Assembly: GCA_933228675.1 (NCBI GenBank)
Contig: OW121741.1
Coordinates: 111,842,361 to 111,906,360 of the forward strand
Length of the DNA: 64,000 bases
Source of the DNA: Stomorhina lunata
Taxonomy: Eukaryota > Arthropoda > Insecta > Diptera > Rhiniidae
Reading direction: 5' to 3'
Below, piece by piece: positions 24,363 through 37,231 of the stretch (its first letter is position 1; every line of letters begins with the position of its first letter). The notes under the pieces are model-generated. The model ran no database searches, was not told where the DNA came from, and saw only the letters and a list, made by a program, of their open reading frames with translations. The translations under genes were made by a program, and so were the position numbers.

Positions 24363-26695
24363 TTTTTATATTACACCAAACAATTATGAATCTACTAAAA
24401 GCTTTAACTTAAATCAGGAATAATTTACAAAAGATCTATAATAATTGTATTCAGAACTTAAAAATTCCATATTTTATTTTCTAAAAATTTAAATTACTTA
24501 TTAAACTGCCTTCTAATTTTTAAATACTCGCTATAATCCATAGCATACAAAAGCGACATAATCATAAGCATTCATACGCATTAGTTATTCGTTAACTTTT
24601 TACATGTCTCTAGTTGGCTGCAATATTAGTATAAGTCAAAACTCACGATATGAATGGAAAAGTTTTTTAAAGTATGAGTTTTTAAATTCTACTAAAAAAT
24701 TGTTCTTAAAGAAATATTAGGGGTACTCGTTTAAACTACTAAATGCCTCTTATACCTCTTAAAGCTTAAATATTTAAGACGTATTAAAATATGTGTCAAA
24801 AATTGTATAGGAAATTTTTTACAAGTTTTAAGCAACAATTTTGGCTCTTAAATTGTCTGTTAAACATACGAGATGGGGTTACCATAATAGTATTTTCAAT
24901 GTGTTTCAAATATTTCATAGAAAATAATTTTATCAGGGCAACAATGTTCTTTGATAAAAAATAAAAACAGAAAAAAATTATTAAAATTTAAATTTTTGGA
25001 ATAATAAATAAGAAATTATAATGACAAAGGTAAGAAATACGTGAAAACTATTTTCTATGTAAATTAATTTGTTCCATTATAGCTATTAGCTTTTGGAAAA
25101 GAAAATGTAGCGCAAGCGCGATAAGCCTACACACAAATCAAAATCATAATTTAAGTATTAAGTTTAAGAGGTGCGCTCGTTTAACATTATTGCTAAATAG
25201 AAAAAATTTAAGAGTTGCTAAAGTTAGTAGTTTATACGAGTACCCTTATTATTTTGTAGAACTATTATTTTGTAGAACTATTATTTCAAAGAAAACGAAA
25301 TGTTAGTAATTTAAAAACTTGTACTGCATAATTATAGATGGTTCGAAATAAGGCTTTTAACATGTTTGCGGATTTTCTACCTTTATTTGAGGGTTTTTAG
25401 ATGAAAATTCCTTAATTTCACAGAGGCCTTTAGCAGCATTACACACTCTATATATTGTTGGTGTGTAACATAAATAATTTTTAATCGGTAAATAATTTCT
25501 TAAAGCTTTTAAATGTATGCAATAGTATTTTTCTTACGCATTTTTATTATTTTAACTATCAACGTCCTATCTGTAGAATAAATCTTCCTTTCATTCATAC
25601 AAAAAATTGCAAATTAATATCTAATAAAAAAATTCAAACTTTTTTTTCAAAAAAATTATTTTCAACTTATGACATTTCTGCAACCATCGAGCGATACGTA
25701 TCGGCCCATCTAAAATGCATTGTGTGTGTGTTTGATTTGATGCGGAGAAATTTTTGTTTGCAAATGTTCATGTATGTGGTTTAACAATTTAAAGTGGTCG
25801 ACACCAAAATCCACATACCAACATTTCCGCTGTACTTCTATAAAGCAGCGTCAGTAGTCATAGTAGTAAAGAAGAAAATATTAGTCTTGGGTTTTTTTCC
25901 ACTCTTTCATTCGGTCTTTCATGCATTCTTTCAAATACATGCATAGATAAGTAGTGGAAATCGTCAGCGAGTAAGTGAATGAATCATTAAACCCAATAGA
26001 AAACAAGGCATTTTGACTTAAGTCCAAATCTAAGAGAATTTAAAAAATAGTGATGCATACTTTTCGGATGATATAAGAAGATTTAAAAATTTTTCAATAT
26101 TCTAAAGAATATTTTAAAGAAGATCTTGAAAAGCTAAAATTAAAAGCCAGATTTTGATTTTAATCAACTGCTAAAGCTGTCATTTATATGTATTATCATT
26201 TACTATTCTTTTCCTACTGGGTGTAAATTTAAGTTATTTAATTTTCACAGACAAACCTACACACAATGACTGCACATTATTTGTGTTGTTGCATATTTTA
26301 GTTGATTTTTGTTCGCTTTTATGTTCTTGGGTTATACTGTTTTAAGTTTTTAAGCGCGCCTCAACGTGACTTATAACATAGTATTTTCGGCGCTTTAAAA
26401 ATGGACTAGAATTACAATAAATCACTGCAAAAAGAAAAAATAAAGGATTTGCGTAGTTACTGACATTTTCCTTCAAGCCTCTTTAGCTTTCATTCAATCG
26501 CTTATAGCCAAGTTGCAGTTATTTTTAAATAAATTATTGCAAGAGGGGGTCTGTTGAAGAATGGTTTCCATATAATCAAATTTAAAAATTATAAAATTTT
26601 AATCTAACACGAAAATTATGTAAATAACGGCAAGATAGGAGAATGATTTATATGAAATATTTCAAAGGGAAAACAAAAGAACTACTAGCTTATAA
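24363..26695. other. Intronic sequence, no gene seen
   Basis: AT-rich sequence with no convincing open frame, RNA gene or repeat. The 25.7-26.3 kb part is less repetitive (for example TGTGTGTGTTTGATTTGATG) but gives no coding signal. Confidence 0.4.
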
Positions 26696-28960
26696 ATGAC
26701 TATTTTTTAAATTTCCAATAACCATAAGAAATTTTTCAAAAATTTTAATTTTTTAAAAATTTTTTAAAACAAGAATATTTTGAAAAATTTATTATAAAAA
26801 TCTAAAACTTATGAAAAATTTATCATAAAAATAAATTTTTTGAAAAACTTTTTTTAAAAATAAAAAATCTTTTAAATATTTCCTATAAAAATACGAAATT
26901 TTTAAAAAATTTCCTATAAAAATAAGAAATTTTTAAAAAATTTCCTATAAAAATAAGAAAATTTTAAAAAATTTCCTATAAAATTAAGAAATTTTTAAAA
27001 AATCTCCAATGAAAATAAGAAATTTTTTAAAAATTTCCTAAGAAAATATGAAATTTTTAAAAAATTTCTTATAAATTTTTGAAAAATTTTCCATGAAAAT
27101 AAGAAATTTTTAAAAAATTTCCCATGAAAATAAGAATTTTTTTAAAATTTTACTATGAAAATAAGAAATTTTTTAAAAATTTCGTATGAAAATAAGAAAT
27201 TTTTAAAAATTTCCTGAAATTTTTAAAAAACTAAAATTTTTTTGGAAAAATTTCCTATAAAAAAAAATAAATCTTTGAAAAATTTCCCATGAAAATTAGA
27301 ATTTTTTAAAAATTTCCTATGAAAATAAGAAATTTTTGAAAAATTTCCTATGAAAATAAGACATTTTTAAAAAATTTCCTATGAAAATAAGAAATTTTTA
27401 AAAAATTTCCTATAAAATTAAGAAATTTTTAAAAAATTTCCTGAAAAAATAAGAAATTTTTAAAAAAATTTCCTATAAAAACAAGAAAATTTTGAAAAAT
27501 TTCCTATAAAAATAAGAAATTTTTGGAAAATTTCCTAAAAAAAATAAGAAATTTTTTAAAAAAAATTCTTATAAGTATAAGAAACTTTGAAAGATTTTCT
27601 ATAAAAATAAGAAATTTTTGCAAATTTTCCTATTAAAAAAAGAACATTTTTGCAAAATTTCATATAAAAATAAGAAACTTTTGAAAATTTTCCTAAAAAA
27701 ATAAGAAATTTTTTAAAAATTTCCTACAAAAATTAGAAATTTTTGAAAATTTTCCTATAAAAATAGGAAATTTTTGAAAAATTTCCTATTTATATAAGAA
27801 ATTTTTGAAAAATTTCATATAAAAATAAGAAATTTTTTCAAAAATTTTCTATTTTTATAAAAAAAAAAAAAATTTTAAATATTTAATATTTTATAAGAAA
27901 TTTTTCAAAAATTTCTAATTTTTATAGGAAATTTTTACAAAATTTCTTTTTTTTTTATAGGAAATTTTTCAAAAATTTCTTATTTTCTAGGTAAGTTTTT
28001 AACCATTTCTTATTTTTATAAGAAATGTTCAAAAATTTCTCATTTTTATAAGAAACATTTTTAAGATTTCTGATTTTTATAGGAAACTTTTTTGATTTTT
28101 ATAGGAAATTTTTGAAAAATCATTTATTTTTATAGGAAAATTTTTAAATATTTCTGAGTTTTATAGGAAATTGTTCAAAAATTTCTTATTTTTTTAGGAA
28201 ATTTTTTTTAAAAATTTCATATTATTATAGGAAGTTTCGCAAAAATTTCTATACTTAATAGGAAATTAAAAATTTTTTTTTTTTTTAGAGAAAAGTTTGC
28301 AAATATTTTTTATTTTTATTGAAAATTTTTCAAAAATTTCTTATTTTAGTAGAACATTTTTCAGATATTTCTTATATGTAAGGTAAATTTTTCAAAAATG
28401 TCTTATTTTTATGAGAAATTTTTTAAAAATTTCTTACTTTTATAGGAACTTTTTAAAAAATTTCTTATTTTTATAGGAAGTTTTTCAAAAATTTCTTATT
28501 TTTATAGGAAATTCTTCAAAAATTTCTCATTTTTATAGGAAATTTTTCAATTTTTTTTTTGTTTTTATAGGAAATTATTCAAAATTTCTTATTTTTTTTA
28601 GACAATTTAAAAAAAAAAAATTTTACTAGAAAATTTTTCAAAAAAAATTTTTTAGTAGAAAATTAAAAAAAAAAAAAAAAATTTTTAGTAGAAAATTTTC
28701 CAACAAAATTTTATAAAATTTTTTTATTTAGAAAACTTTAACATTTTTTTATGTTAAGATATTTTTTAAAAAATTTTTATTTTGATTAAATTTTTTCAAA
28801 AATTTCTTATTTTTATAGAAAATTTTTCAAAAATTTCTTAATTTTCTAGAAAATTTTCTAATTTTCTAGAAAATTATCTAATTTTCTAGAAAATTTTTTA
28901 AAAATTTCTTATTTTTATAGGAAATTTTTCAAACATTTTTTTAACAGGAAATTTAAAAAA
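26696..28960. repeat. 31-bp AT satellite arranged as a large inverted repeat
   Basis: From about 26.72 to 27.84 kb units read forward (TATAAAAATAAGAAATTTTT, then AAAAATTTCC). From about 27.85 to 28.95 kb they read in reverse (TTTCTTATTTTTATAGGAAA, then TTTTTCAAAAA). The change occurs at 27840-27860 without a spacer. Near the right end (28838-28895) there is a short run of TTTTCTAGAAAA palindromes. It lies in the intron between exons 3 and 4. Confidence 0.88.
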
Positions 28961-30275
28961 AAAATGAAATTTAGAGAAAAATTAAAAAAAAAAAGATTTA
29001 AAATTTGCTTTAAAAATGACAAAGATAGAAATGTATTTCATTTCTATTTTTGTCCCCTTCTAAAAAAATTTAGTAAATTAAATTTTTCCATTTATGTTCT
29101 TTTAAAACTTCACAAATTTATTTCCTTACAAAAAATAAATCGCTGACAAAAATCCCTATAAAATTCTTTAGTTAATTTTACGCCTTTTCAGAACTTGATT
29201 TTTTTTTATAGTTAAGTGGCAATTTTTTGCTCGTTTACTTCAACATTTTAATAATGCAACAACGAAATATGTATTTGCATTAAAAATCATGAAAAGGAGA
29301 AACAAAAAAAAAACAGCTTTTAATAAAACGTTTAAAGCCAGAATAGGAGAAAAAGAGGGTCAACATCAAGTAGTTTATCAAGCAGAGCTTTTCCAAGTAC
29401 TGGCAGTAGCTACTGGCGGCTTTAGTTCGTGTGGACTTTCTTTGGTTGGGTAAAATGCAAAAGAAAGCGAAACATTTTTGCAAAATTAATCGCTCATTGT
29501 TTTATAGTCATTTTTCAAATGTGATTAAAACACAAAATGGATTTTTTTTGTTGTGCGAGAAAAATGCAATTGCAAAAGAACGAAATTTTAGCGTGTTCTA
29601 GTTATGTAGATATATATTTTTATGTTCATTTACAGGGAGTGCAGTAAAGTTGGTGAAAAGCTAAAAAGAGTATAAGTATGTAGTGGCAATAGTAGAATTT
29701 TTAATATTCATAAAACCATAAAAATTGCAATTTTATGAAGCGAATCTCTGACATCCGGGAAGGTGATGGAAGATTTCGACGAAGGAGTGCGTGTGTGTCT
29801 ATAAACTTCATGATTAAAACTTTATATCCAAAGACTAAAACCTATCTTTTGTAAATCAAATAAATTCGCAAATTTGTTCCGTGAACAATCTTTACTTATG
29901 ACTTTTCAACAGTAACCGTTTTTTAAAAACTAATTAGTAATAATTTATAAACATACAATGTAACAAAAAAAAAAACAGAAACCGTCAAATCCCTTCCATT
30001 ATTAATATTCCAAGAAAACTAAGTAGAACTGGTGCACCAGAGCTCAAAACACAGCAAAACTAAGAACAAATCCAAAAACATAAATTTCATAAATTGTTGA
30101 CTAAATTGCCAACAAAATGAACCCAAAAAAATATACAAAAAAGGAAATAAAAAAGAAAATCAAGTTTATAGTCAAGATTTTTTAACAACAACGAAAAATG
30201 TTAAAAAAAATAGTAAAGAAAAATGTTTAACAAAAAGTTTTCTTTTTTTTTTAAATTTGTTGTAAATGAACTTAC
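28961..30275. other. Intronic sequence downstream of exon 3, no gene seen
   Basis: AT-rich. The frame at 29280-29483 (minus) looks unconserved and has no splice signals in context. The GTAAGT donor of exon 3 is at 30275-30270. Confidence 0.4.
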
Positions 30276-30358
30276 CCCATTTAAGGTTTTAACATTGTGC
30301 AGGGCATCTTGGGCTTTTAAGGCAGCACGGCGGGTATAAAATGTCACAAAACAACAAC
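30276..30358 (-). CDS. aret: Bruno/CELF protein, coding exon 3 (RRM1 middle, RNP1)
   Basis: An 83-nt exon between TTTTCCAG and GGG|GTAAGT. It completes Gly160 and encodes [20 protein letters not shown] followed by NVKTLNG, ending at Gly187 in phase 0. With Lys159 and Gly160 from exon 2 this makes RNP1 as KGCCFVTF, where the two aromatic residues that stack on RNA bases are present. The ALKAQDALH helix and the NVKTLNG turn are hallmark CELF/Bruno RRM1 sequence. The exon is about 15.2 kb downstream of exon 2 and 10.6 kb upstream of exon 4. It was found from sequence and phase only, and it lies in a stretch with no other coding signal. Confidence 0.92.
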
Positions 30359-31083
30359 CTGGAAAAAATATTAAACAGAATAAGAAATACAGTTTTTTTT
30401 TTCAAGAAATCGTTAAAAAAGTCAAATAAAAAGTTTTTAAAAATAAAAAAAGCCTCCATGTTAAGAAAATAAAGACAAGAATTGTAATAATTTGAAATTA
30501 TTACTTTTGGCAGGACTATTGTCTTTTGCCAGAAATAAAACAGAACGAAAAACTATCAAAGTAAAGCCAAACTGAAGGACCCATTATATTTTATTAACAA
30601 TTTCAATTCAAATTTCTTGTTATTTATTAAGTTGAGAATTTTTTGTTAAGGAATATATTAAAAATTCAAATTTTATTTTGTTAAAAGAAGAGCTCAAAAG
30701 GTCACTTCCGTTTCTTTAGTAGGTAGTTTGGCTCTATGATAAATAGTAGCTGAATATTTTTTAAAAAGTTATGACAATAAATGAAATTGTGTTAGAGCTT
30801 ACTTTGTCTTACAAAGGGATTATTTATGGGCGATCAAACAGTTGGATAATGGTAAAATTTGAAGTCATATCACGTTTTTGCTATAAACGTCAATGAAAAG
30901 TAGTAAATTTTCAAAAAAGCAGGAAGTAGCTAAATTAAAGTGCTACTTTTAGCTGTTACTGCAGTTAATGATGTAACAGTTACAATAACAACAGCAACAG
31001 CTAAGTTAACTAAATGACACTAAATGTAAATAACAGAAGTTTTACATTTAATACAAATTTATAAAGAACTTGACTACAATAGA
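30359..31083. other. Intronic sequence upstream of exon 3, no gene seen
   Basis: Contains the TTTTCCAG acceptor next to exon 3 (minus strand). Nothing else is recognisable. Confidence 0.4.
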
Positions 31084-31091
31084 TTAGAGAT

Positions 31092-32241
31092 CAGGGACCG
31101 AAAATAACAGTTATTTTTTAAATTTTTGATTAAACCTCAAGGAAATGTCGGAGAATATAACCAAGTATACCATTTTGATAGTCTTGGACCAAATTTTCAT
31201 AAAATGCGATGCTTTTTAAAAATTTGATTTTTATTTTTTAGAAAAAAAAATATAACAGTTTTTTTTTATTTTTATTTTTTTGAGCAAAAATAACAGTTAT
31301 TTACAACTTTTATTTTTTCGATCAAAAATAAAAGTTATTTTTCAACTTTTATTCTTTCGAGCAAAAATAACAGTTATTTTTGACTTTTATTATTTCGAGC
31401 ATGAATAAAAGTTATTTTTTGACTTATATTTTTTCGGGCAGAAATAAAAGTTATTTTTGTGTTTTCAACCCCAATTATGATTACAAAACTTAACTCCATT
31501 AATTTTTATACCCTCACCACCATAGGTGGAAAGGGTATTATAAGTTAATGCTGATGTATGTAACGCATGAAAATATTTGTCTTAGACCCACCTTTTAGTA
31601 TACCAATTGGCTTTGAATCACTTTCTGGACCCCCATGTAAACCTTGTAATCAAACTACAGGTCGCAATTCTAAAGATAATTTGATGAAATCTGGCACAGA
31701 TAATTTTTTTGGTAATGGGACCATGGCTATTGAAATTCGTCAAAATCGGTCCATTATTTATGATACCTCCCATAGGTCCCACTTCCCGAAATTGATATAT
31801 TGGCCTCAAATATCAATATTTTTTCATGAAATTTAAAAATACTGCTTATATAAACTTAAGTCACTGTACCAAATTTCGTTAAAATCGGTCCACATTTGAC
31901 CATAGCTCCCATATAAACTTTTCTTCAAAAACGCACTAAATGAAACAAAAATTACTAAAACGCTCGCAAATCTAAAGATAATGAGAATTTTAAGTTTATT
32001 TTTTGCATATATTATTTTTGTAACAACCGTAATCATTTTGCCAAATTTCGAGATAATCGGTCCACATTTGACCCTACCTCTCATATAAGTCCAAATTAAA
32101 AAATATTTTAATGAATTTATCATGAATTTAAAGAAAAATAACTTTTATTTCTGCTCGAAAAAATAAAAGTCAAAAAATAACTATTATTTAATAACTTTAT
32201 TTTCTGATTTTTACAATAAGTTATAACAGTTACGGTCCCTG
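31092..32241. mobile_element. Non-autonomous hAT-like transposon (family F), interrupted by family A
   Basis: The left end is CAGGGACCGAAAATAACAG and the right end AACAGTTACGGTCCCTG, giving an inverted terminus CAGGGACCG. Flanking 8-mers TTAGAGAT and CTAGAGGT agree at six of eight positions, fitting an aged 8-bp target duplication as in hAT elements. The interior is a tandem of AAAATAACAGTTATTTTTGA and ACTTTTATTTTTTCGAGC units. A family A repeat (31503-32097) splits the element; the same AATAACTTTTATTTCTGCTC sequence resumes after it. Confidence 0.8.
31503..32097 (-). repeat. Dispersed repeat family A, reverse orientation, head truncated
   Basis: Read on the plus strand it opens with TTTTTATACCCTCACCACCA and GGTGGAAAGGGTATTATAAG (the hairpin end), then TTGATGAAATCTGGCACAGA, and stops around CCTCTCATATAAGTCCAAAT without the CAAGTAAGAAAGCG head. 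It lacks the GTCCGTCCGTC run seen in other copies, which looks like a local deletion near 31625. Confidence 0.85.
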
Positions 32242-33777
32242 CTAGAGGTAGAACACAGCTTAACATCGATATGATTTTTGGTTAGACCAAACTTTCAAAA
32301 ATATATATAATGTCCTGGTACCCAGCACCTCTATCCCTTCAATATTTGCATTCATAGTCTCCCAATTTTCTCTAGGCGATATTACTGAGGCAATCGTCTT
32401 GTCCCAATCCACCTATGATTTATAAGAGAGTAGTGCCCTTAACAATTTAGAGCAGCGAAGGGCACAACTTAATTATTTCTATAACTAGTGATAGGAGTTG
32501 TTGTTGTGATATATATAATTTGTTGTTGAGCTGTCCTACACTGATTTAGAGCTAAGCCTTTCACTTTCGTAGAATACAGATTAATTTCGTTGAAAAATTT
32601 TACTGGAAATTTGACTTCTCGACAATTTTTTCTAAACAAACAGGATCTTGTTCCTCCATTACAAACTTCAATGTAAATATTGCTACTATGGACAAATGTT
32701 GCCTATAAGCAACATAACGTTTGTGAAATTCCGGACATAACAGTAATTTTTTTTATGTTTTACTACTTTATCTCATTTTCTTAACTATTATTTTAAACAT
32801 AATTCACTTTTATGAAAAAATCCTCTTACTTTTCGTTTTAATTTGAATTTGTGTAAAACAACTTTTTACACGTTTTTTGGGCACGTTTTAATACCACTTA
32901 AAAAAATATATTTTCGTAATTAAATGCTTACAAATGTTAGTTTTAGTTAGGAAAAATAATTCGCAAAAACAACGAAATTGAAAGGAACTATTACCAAATA
33001 TTTACAATGTTACTTATAAGCAACAAAGGGCATTAAAGGCTTAATACGAGTTATGCAATAAACAGAAAAAAAATATATTAGTTTTAATAAAATTTTTAAA
33101 TCGATTTAGGAAAAATTCCATAAAACGTAAATTTTACGTGGTGTTAGTTTAAAGTGTTAGTTTTCTAGGGTTAAAAAAATGGATTTCAAATGTAAAGAAA
33201 GATAGGTTTTTGGCGAAACAATACTCTTGAAGCCAAAAGTGTATCAGAAAAATCAATAAATAAGAAGATTGAAGGAGACGCATTGAGCTCTGAGAACGAC
33301 GCATGTAGTGCAAAACAAAAAAACCATTGTTACCTATACGCGTGCTATGGCTTTGTTGGCTAGCACATTGACTACTAATCATAATATATCAAATTATGCC
33401 TAATTTCGAGCCCTAGCCCTGGAAATATGAATTTATATAATTAATTAATTCTTTAAAAATTATTAATTATATAACCACAGCATATTTCATCGGCGGTAAT
33501 GACTACAGCATTAAAACTCCGTAGATGTAATGTAAACAAAATTGTCTGTAGAACAGTGCAACTTCACAGCTCTAAAAATAAACAATTACGCACAGTGAAC
33601 GGTCCCCATAGTAAAACTAGAAAATAGTCGAAGGAGTTATTGTAGGTTAATATTTTTGCACATATCTTTCCTGGCCTACTATTTTCAAAAATTATTCAAC
33701 TTATTTAGAAATCCTGTTATTTTTCCGGTGCAGCGGCAACTAAATACCCAAAATTTCGCCATTTCAGTAATAATTAT
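32242..33777. other. Intronic sequence, no gene seen
   Basis: AT-rich with a local AT palindrome around 33427-33471 (TATATAATTAATTAATTC against AATTATTAATTATATA). CTTATAAGCAACA occurs at two places (about 32.70 and 33.01 kb). No coding signal. Confidence 0.4.
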
Positions 33778-34583
33778 TTTTATACCCTTCACCACCATAG
33801 GTGGAAAGGGTATTATAAGTTTGTGCTGATGTTTGTAACGCATAGAAATATTTGTCTTAGACCCACCTTTTAGTATACCAATAGACTTAGAATCACTTTC
33901 TGAGTCGATTTAGCGATGTCCGTCCGTCCGTCCGTCTGGCTGGCTGGCTGGACCCCCAAGTAAACCTTGTAATCAAACTACAGGTCGCAATTCTAAAGAT
34001 AATTTGATGAAATATGGCACAGATAATTTTTTTGATAATGGAACCATGGCTATTGAAATTGGTTAAAATCGGTCCATTATTTATGGTACCTCCCATAGGT
34101 CCCACTTCCCGAAATTGCTATATTGGCCACAAATATCAATATTTTTTCATGAAATTTAAAACAGATACTGCTTATGTAAACTTAAATCACTGTACCAAAT
34201 TTCGTTGAAATCGGTCCACATTTGACCATAGCTCCCAAACAAACTCTTCTTCAAAAACGCACTAAATGAGACAAAAAATCACTAAAACGCTCGTAAATCT
34301 AAAGATAATAAAAATTTTGAGTTTATTTTTTGCATACATAATTTTTGTAACAACTGTAATCAATTTGCCAAATTTCGAGATAATCGGTTCACATTTGACC
34401 TTAGCTCTCATATAAGTCCAAATGACGGAAACAAGTTGAATATATACGTTTTGAGAAAAATGTTTGTATGAAGGCAAAATTTAGCAAATATTTGTCTTTA
34501 TACAGGAAAAATAACACCTTTGACCTTAGTGGTGAAGGGTATCGTATGGTCGGCTTGACCGACTATAGCGCTTTCTTACTTGT
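33778..34583 (-). repeat. Dispersed repeat family A, full length, reverse orientation
   Basis: The plus strand opens TTTTTATACCCTTCACCACC, TATTATAAGTTTGTGCTGAT, TTTGTAACGCATAGAAATAT, GAGTCGATTTAGCGATGTCC and GTCCGTCCGTCTGG. It closes TCGTATGGTCGGCTTGACCG and ACTATAGCGCTTTCTTACTT. This is the best reference copy with 55930-56688. No open frame longer than chance. Confidence 0.9.
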
Positions 34584-37230
34584 TTTTTTTTAATTTCAAT
34601 CTATCATTTCACATACAAAATGATAAGGCGTGATAGTTTTTTTTTTTTTATAAAATTGTATAATCAATCTCGAAGAATATCAAGTGATAATTTTGATAAA
34701 AATATCAAACATGGATGATTTTTAAAATCATTATATGGGCAAATCCTGCATAATGGACGATACATTTGTACGGATTTTGTTGTGCTTAAATGTATCCGAA
34801 TGTCGTTCTACACTAGATAGCTTTGCACAGATTTCAGGGAATATTATCCCATCGATTGCTGTCGATTGGAGTTTGTTAATTTACATACTTCTTTTCAAGG
34901 AAAAAGATATTCGCTTTTAAAGCGCTGTGACGGACGCTACAAAAAATGGAAGTGACTTTTTTTCCAACATCTGTTTTTGTAATTTTCATCGAATCGGTCA
35001 TAGTAACAAAAAAATTGTGAATACATTGAAGATAGAGGAAAATCAGAGGATTACAAAACAGCTTTTATAAAATATTTTAAAGTTTCCAGTTTCACCAAAA
35101 ATCCATAAATGAACTCTTGCGGACGCTACGTGACGGACGATACAGTTTTTATTTGAATGTTTTTTATTAAGAACATTTAATATTTCATTCATATTCCACC
35201 TATAGCACAGACTTTAAAACTGGGCTATCGATAGACTACAACACAACATATCTTTAAAATTTTTGTTCAAAACTTCTGTTTGTGATATTTTTACAAATGT
35301 ACGGAAATCATTAATCCCGAAAGACTGGAGATGGTTAAGAAAATGCAGATGATTAATTACATTCACAAGGAAAAAGAAACAATATTTTGAGGTTTGCAAA
35401 AATCAAACTCTTGATTTTATTAATGCTAATGAGATAATTTATTTGTTTGTAAAGTTGTGGCACAATAACGCCTTAAAATTTATTTTGCCCATTTTTAGCT
35501 TAAGCTAAAGATATTTGTTTTGTTTTGTCTCAGCCCAATAAAATATATATGTATAATTTTTTCTTTACTTAACGGCAATTAATTAAATTTTCTTCAAGGG
35601 GTTTTGTTTTTTTTTATGATCTTATTTCTTTAATGATTGTGATGATATGTTTGTTTTAGACGTGTAATATGACTAATAGAGGAAGGGAGGATTTTTCCAT
35701 TGTATTGACTTGTTTGGGAAAGGCTGAAAGTTTTTTTATAAAATCAAAAAATGATAGAAAGAGTCTGAGTCTTAGTATTAGTCTACTTAGTAGTGTACGT
35801 AGTAGTCTACGTTCTAGTCTGTATCTCAAACCAAGTCTTAGGTAAAGTCAGTGTCGTATTCTAACCTAAAGTTCATGTCTTAGTATAATTCTTTGTATAT
35901 TTCCTAGTATGTATCTCTGTATTTTAAAATTTACTTATGAATTAGGGGGTAATAATTCATAAACAAATTTTAAAATTTGTTTATGAATTCGGGGATTAGT
36001 CTATATCTTAGTCTGTGTTTTATCCCATGTCTTAGTTCAAAAAAAAAACATTTTTACATTTATATGGATATCATTTAAATAAACTCTAAAATCTCTTTTC
36101 CTAAACTATTTCAAACTAATTTCGTAAAAATTCTCAGGGAAATGACAGTGTAATTTTATTTTATTCTCTTGTCAACAGAAATTACTTCCCATTTGGTGAT
36201 TTATGGGCTTTTGCATAAAACTCACTTAAAAAACTTTTTGTTTTTTCTTAAGAAAAAAAGTAGTTACTTAAAATAGACTTTTTCTTATAACAAAAAAAAA
36301 AAAAAGTCAAATGTTTTAGTTAAAGGTCGTTTCAAAGTTCGATTTTCTTTTTGGCACTCCGACATATTTCGAAGAAAAAGTAGAGGGTGGCGTTGAGCGT
36401 TAATCTTATAAAAGACATTTGGCTTTTTATATTATTAAGATTTGTTTGGCAATTTTTTCCGAATGACGATAACTGCTTTAAAGACGCCTCCCTCTGAGGG
36501 ATGTTTAAGATATTTTGGCTAACTTTTTCAATACTTTTTAAATTGTTTAGAGTTATTAGATTTATTGATATGAATACGAAAATACTATAAAATTACTTTT
36601 TTTAAGGGGTGAATCTGGCTTATAAGCACAAAATTTCAATTTATTTTATCAGTCTAGGGAAAGTTCAAGGGGGAATGAAGTTGCTAATATTTTTTTCCAA
36701 ATCAACTTGTTCCTTTTATTGTCCCCATCTATTGATTTGTTTAGCAGTCTAAGTATTTACACATAATATTTTTATCAATAGTTTATTTTTATCATTTTCC
36801 ATATCAAACCTTTCTACTGTAACAGAAGAAAAATAAAATCTAAAACTTTCATTCGAAATAAACTCCAGCGTTATTGTAGTTTATTTATTCCTTAAACTTG
36901 TCATTAATTTGAACAGCAAATAAGTGTTCGAAAGCCTGGAAGTATTCTAAGGAAATGAAAGTAAACTAAAGGAAATGAAACGTAACGAAAAAAAACTTTA
37001 TAAATCTTCTAAACTTAACTCTGCAGTCGTGTGTCTATTTATGTGTTTGTTATACTTTTTTGTTATTTTTTTTATTAAATTGTATTTTCAAGTTTATCTA
37101 TGGAAATTATTTTTCGCTCTGTGTGTTGCCAAATACATAAAACTTTTATTTATTTTATATATTTTTCTATAAATTCTTGCAGCATGTTGCAATGTGGTAT
37201 CACTACGAATACAAGTGTTTATATCAAGTC
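34584..37230. other. Intronic sequence with small repeat traces, no gene seen
   Basis: The phrases GGACGATACATTTGTACGGA, GACGGACGCTACAAAAAATG and TGACGGACGATACAG recur between 34.7 and 35.15 kb and may mark one old element. From 35.76 to 36.04 kb, and again at 37.21-37.25 kb, there is a degenerate AGTCTTAGTCTA microsatellite. The open frames at 34735-34920 and 36975-37172 have no recognisable domain. Confidence 0.4.
35760..36045. repeat. Degenerate AGTCTTAGTCTA microsatellite
   Basis: Repeated GTCTTAGTATTAGTCTA and TAGTAGTCTACGTTCTAGTC phrases with interruptions, and isolated CTTAGTCTGTGTTTTATCCC copies towards the end. Confidence 0.6.
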
Positions 37231-37231
37231 T

